7,709 bases of DNA from Candidatus Moraniibacteriota bacterium (GTDB lineage Bacteria > Patescibacteriota > Minisyncoccia > Moranbacterales > GCA-2747515). Below the pieces are notes generated by a model. That model was given only the letters and a program-made list of their open reading frames with translations. It searched no databases and was not told the origin of the DNA. The position numbers and the translations under genes were made by a program. This document shows, one piece after another, positions 5,808 to 7,709 of this stretch (its first letter is position 1; each line of letters opens with the position of its first letter). The stretch is from positions 1 through 7,709 of the forward strand of contig JALWEZ010000202.1 in the NCBI GenBank assembly GCA_027039165.1, written 5' to 3'.

Positions 5808-7050
5808 TCATACAATCCTCTATATTATGATATCCTGCTTTATAACAGGAACTATTTTTGTAATCTGAGGATGTATCGCCACCATTAGTAGTGATTACAA
5901 CATCATTTCCAATCCCAATCTGAACATCTTGCGCTGGCAATGTTCTGTATTTTGGTGCCCAGAATAAAGGACCTCCTAAATACTTAAATCCATGATTATC
6001 TCTTAGATTTTCCACATCACTCCAGCCATTTGCAAGAATTTGACTGTTCAATTTTGGATTATACATCAGATAAACTGGAGTTCTATGCTCTGCTTGTTGC
6101 GTGTTTCCTTGATTTGGATACACATAAAAAAGCGTTTGCACAGCTTCTTGACAAGGAGCATGATCACCCACTTTATTGATGTCAATCTCATAGTCATGAG
6201 TAGAACCTGTCCAACAATAGTAAAGCGGAACTGTACCAGGCTTTTGAGTTTCAAAAGCATTAAATACCGTACCTGCTCTGTCCCAATCGCCGTATTTACT
6301 ACCGATAAAAGCATTCCAATTAGTGCTATAGAAATGCGCTTTATATTTTGAATTATAAAAACGCATAACAGTTCTTGCACCGTTGCTATTTGCTGGTAAT
6401 TCTTCAGGCGCTGGAATTTTTACATGAATTACAAGCTTTCCATATTCATTGTGAGAAGATGCATTAGATGAAATATCTCTATCATCTCCACCTTCCACAT
6501 CCATGAAAAAATAAACAGTTGCTTGCTTATCCACAACATCAAATGTCTCACTGCCACTACTCCCTGTAACTACCACCTTACTTGCGTTAGAAAGTAGTTT
6601 CACACTTACTGAACCCGTGTGTTTTGTAACAGTTTTATGAGCTTTGATATTTGGCTTATCCTCATCAATCTTGGTATCACGCTTATCAAAGTTTTTACCA
6701 TGATCTATGCGGAAATCTATATCCACATTATCTATCTTGTGAGAAGATTTATTTTTCACCTTTCCTTCTCCATAGATCGCAAAACTCTGCCCAGGCTCTA
6801 AAGTTTTCTCGATTGTGTGTTTGTTATAATTCCCATCTGTCAAAGACAGATAAAAACTTTTTATAGACACATCATCGTCATCTTTAGAACTATTATTACC
6901 AGAACCATTATCACCATTGTGACTAGTATCTGGACCAGGATTTAGCGTTTTTGTGCTATCTCCAACAATTTTGAAAGATTCACATGAATCAGCATTCACA
7001 TTAACCGAGCCACACAAAAGTGTAGCCAGTACTAAACTAATTGACTTCAT
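5782..7050 (-). CDS. Exported protein with DUF5648-like C-terminal repeats
   Basis: The product has 422 residues. Residues 1-20 are a Sec signal peptide, with cleavage likely after VNA; the LLC at 11-13 lacks the small residue of a true lipobox. Residues ~36-60 are a Gly/Asn/Asp/Ser-rich linker. Residues ~61-211 look like a beta-sandwich, with many alternating hydrophobic strands and high Lys/Asp/Ser. From ~226 the motifs VMRFYNSKYKAHFYSTN, WDRAGTVFNAF and a following TVPLYYCW resemble the DUF5648 repeat (pattern RFYN...HFYT, then a W...G..F block). A weaker copy, TPVYLMYNPKLNSQILANG, starts at 324. Cysteines at 23, 279, 300, 402 and 413 suit an extracytoplasmic protein. AAGGAG (7062-7057) stands six bases before the ATG and overlaps the end of the upstream M23 frame, so the two genes are co-translated. 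DUF5648 often occurs with cell-wall or secreted enzyme domains; a surface or envelope-binding role is inference. Confidence 0.85.
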   Translation of the reverse strand: MKSISLVLATLLCGSVNVNADSCESFKIVGDSTKTLNPGPDTSHNGDNGSGNNSSKDDDDVSIKSFYLSLTDGNYNKHTIEKTLEPGQSFAIYGEGKVKNKSSHKIDNVDIDFRIDHGKNFDKRDTKIDEDKPNIKAHKTVTKHTGSVSVKLLSNASKVVVTGSSGSETFDVVDKQATVYFFMDVEGGDDRDISSNASSHNEYGKLVIHVKIPAPEELPANSNGARTVMRFYNSKYKAHFYSTNWNAFIGSKYGDWDRAGTVFNAFETQKPGTVPLYYCWTGSTHDYEIDINKVGDHAPCQEAVQTLFYVYPNQGNTQQAEHRTPVYLMYNPKLNSQILANGWSDVENLRDNHGFKYLGGPLFWAPKYRTLPAQDVQIGIGNDVVITTNGGDTSSDYKNSSCYKAGYHNIEDCMKLIYTILD

Positions 7051-7053
7051 TTT

Positions 7054-7709
7054 TTACTCCTTTTTTCCGTCAAATTCTTCTATTGGTTTTTCTGCAGTAC
7101 ACTCTCGTGGCGCACCATATATATCACAAATAGACTCAGCAACAATACATACTTGATTGTCATCAGCCTCTTTTGATAAATTTTTCGTAAGAAAAATACC
7201 ACCATCTCTTTTCTCAGCTTCAAAGAATTCATTTCTTTGATCCTGACAAGCATAGCTTCCTCTCCAAGCAAGTCCGTTGTAGAAAAAAGCACGCTTTTCA
7301 GATTCTTTAAATGGTTCGTGTTCTTTCAGAAACTTTATTGGATATGTTTGTCCATAATCTTTTGGCCACGGAGCATTAGGATCGTCCTTAGTTCCTCAAT
7401 AAAAAACCAATCCATAATTACCAGTTGGCTTGGTACTTTTATTTGGCCATATACTGAAATGTAAATGATCTCCACCACAAGGATAGCTACCAATTACACC
7501 AATGGAATCTGTAGCTAATATCTTATCACCTTTACTGTATTCATCACCTATCCCCTTCATATGTCCATAAAGTGCTACAAACGCAGTACCATTTTCGTCA
7601 TTTATCTTATGACGAACCAATAAAGCATAGTTTATTGTACCACCACAAGTCCAACCATTTTTACTTGTATCTACGACAACACCATCAGCAACAGGATAGA
7701 CTTTTGAAT
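7054..7709 (-). pseudogene. M23 peptidase gene interrupted by an in-frame TGA, full frame to TAA
   Basis: The reading frame entering from the right edge contains an M23 domain, meets TGA at 7398-7396, and then stays open for 113 codons to TAA (7056-7054). The stretch after the TGA looks like real protein: it has four cysteines, mixed charge, and blocks such as GLAWRGSYACQDQR and DDNQVCIVAESICDIYG. It has no ATG, GTG or TTG codon in frame that could restart it plausibly. Its end is coupled to the next gene through a shared AAGGAG. The simplest reading is one longer peptidase in which a Trp codon (TGG, giving FYWGTKDD) became TGA, or a sequencing error. Stop-codon readthrough is a less likely alternative. 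Confidence 0.65.
7396..7709 (-). CDS. M23-family (LytM/lysostaphin-type) metallopeptidase domain, 5' end beyond right edge
   Basis: The window shows 103 residues of the catalytic domain up to the premature TGA. M23 enzymes are zinc endopeptidases that cut peptidoglycan cross-links or act as LytM regulators in the periplasm. Visible family features are YPVADGVV near the left of the domain, ALYGHMKGIGDEYSKGDKIL, the turn IGVIGSYPCGGDHLHF, and the zinc-binding H-x-H pair (HLH, 7467-7459). The first zinc ligands (H-x(n)-D) would lie upstream, outside the window, so activity cannot be judged. Two cysteines (in GWTCGG and YPCGGD) could form a disulfide, suiting an exported enzyme. If the TGA truly stops translation, the catalytic core is nearly complete but the C-terminal extension is lost. 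Confidence 0.85.
   Translation of the reverse strand, partial: SKVYPVADGVVVDTSKNGWTCGGTINYALLVRHKINDENGTAFVALYGHMKGIGDEYSKGDKILATDSIGVIGSYPCGGDHLHFSIWPNKSTKPTGNYGLVFY

Noticed and set aside
6066..6380. Second minus-strand frame of 104 residues, and plus-strand frames across 6040-7464
   Set aside because: They are shadows of the DUF5648-like and M23 frames, which have signal peptide, motif and SD support.
3324..7398. UGA recoded as Gly or Trp (Gracilibacteria/SR1 or Mycoplasma-like code), because wzt ends in TGA with TAA nine codons on and the M23 frame has an internal TGA
   Set aside because: About 1092 codons of the glycosyltransferase gene and 422 of the DUF5648-like gene contain many Gly and Trp codons but no in-frame TGA. 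A recoded genome should use TGA throughout.
7360..7398. Selenocysteine at the M23 TGA
   Set aside because: Only a 4-bp AGGA/TCCT hairpin lies shortly downstream, which is too weak for a bacterial SECIS. M23 enzymes are not known selenoproteins, and a Trp codon fits the context.

Overview
All supported genes in this window lie on the minus strand, so the region reads from right to left. The DNA is AT-rich, but unevenly so. Hand-counted 60-base samples give about 10% G+C at 481-540, 23% at 2041-2100, 40% at 3601-3660 and 43% at 6181-6240. Codon use, the AAGGA-type ribosome binding sites and a gram-negative style ABC polysaccharide exporter suggest a low-GC gram-negative bacterium. A member of Campylobacterota (Sulfurimonas/Arcobacter-like) is my best guess, and I cannot prove it from this window. 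Long open frames with no internal TGA argue for the standard genetic code.

Right part (7709-5782): a secreted or cell-surface pair. The 3' part of an M23-family (LytM-type) peptidase gene enters from the right edge and is interrupted by a TGA at 7396-7398. The same frame then stays open for 113 more codons and ends at a TAA three bases before the next ATG. That next gene encodes a 422-residue exported protein with a DUF5648-like C-terminal half. It ends in a perfect hairpin over its stop codon and then an intrinsic terminator.

Middle (5781-5001): a stand-alone unit. A strong sigma70-type promoter, preceded by two tandem 10-bp repeats and followed by a leader of about 144 nt, drives a small exported protein of 137 residues with two cysteines. 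An intrinsic terminator closes it.

Left part (4986 to the left edge): a polysaccharide export operon. An extended -10 promoter drives an ABC-2 permease (Wzm type), an ABC ATPase (Wzt type, without the carbohydrate-binding extension) and a very large enzyme that runs off the left edge after 1092 codons. Its domains, in order, are a sulfotransferase, a long coiled coil containing perfect 42-bp tandem repeats (14 residues, two heptads), a GT2 glycosyltransferase and a GT4 glycosyltransferase.

The likely joint role is to build a surface glycan, possibly sulfated, in the cytoplasm and export it through Wzm/Wzt. The repeat-containing coil between enzyme domains resembles in layout the WbdD molecular ruler that sets O-antigen chain length. 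This is the most interesting hypothesis in the window, and it is inference.
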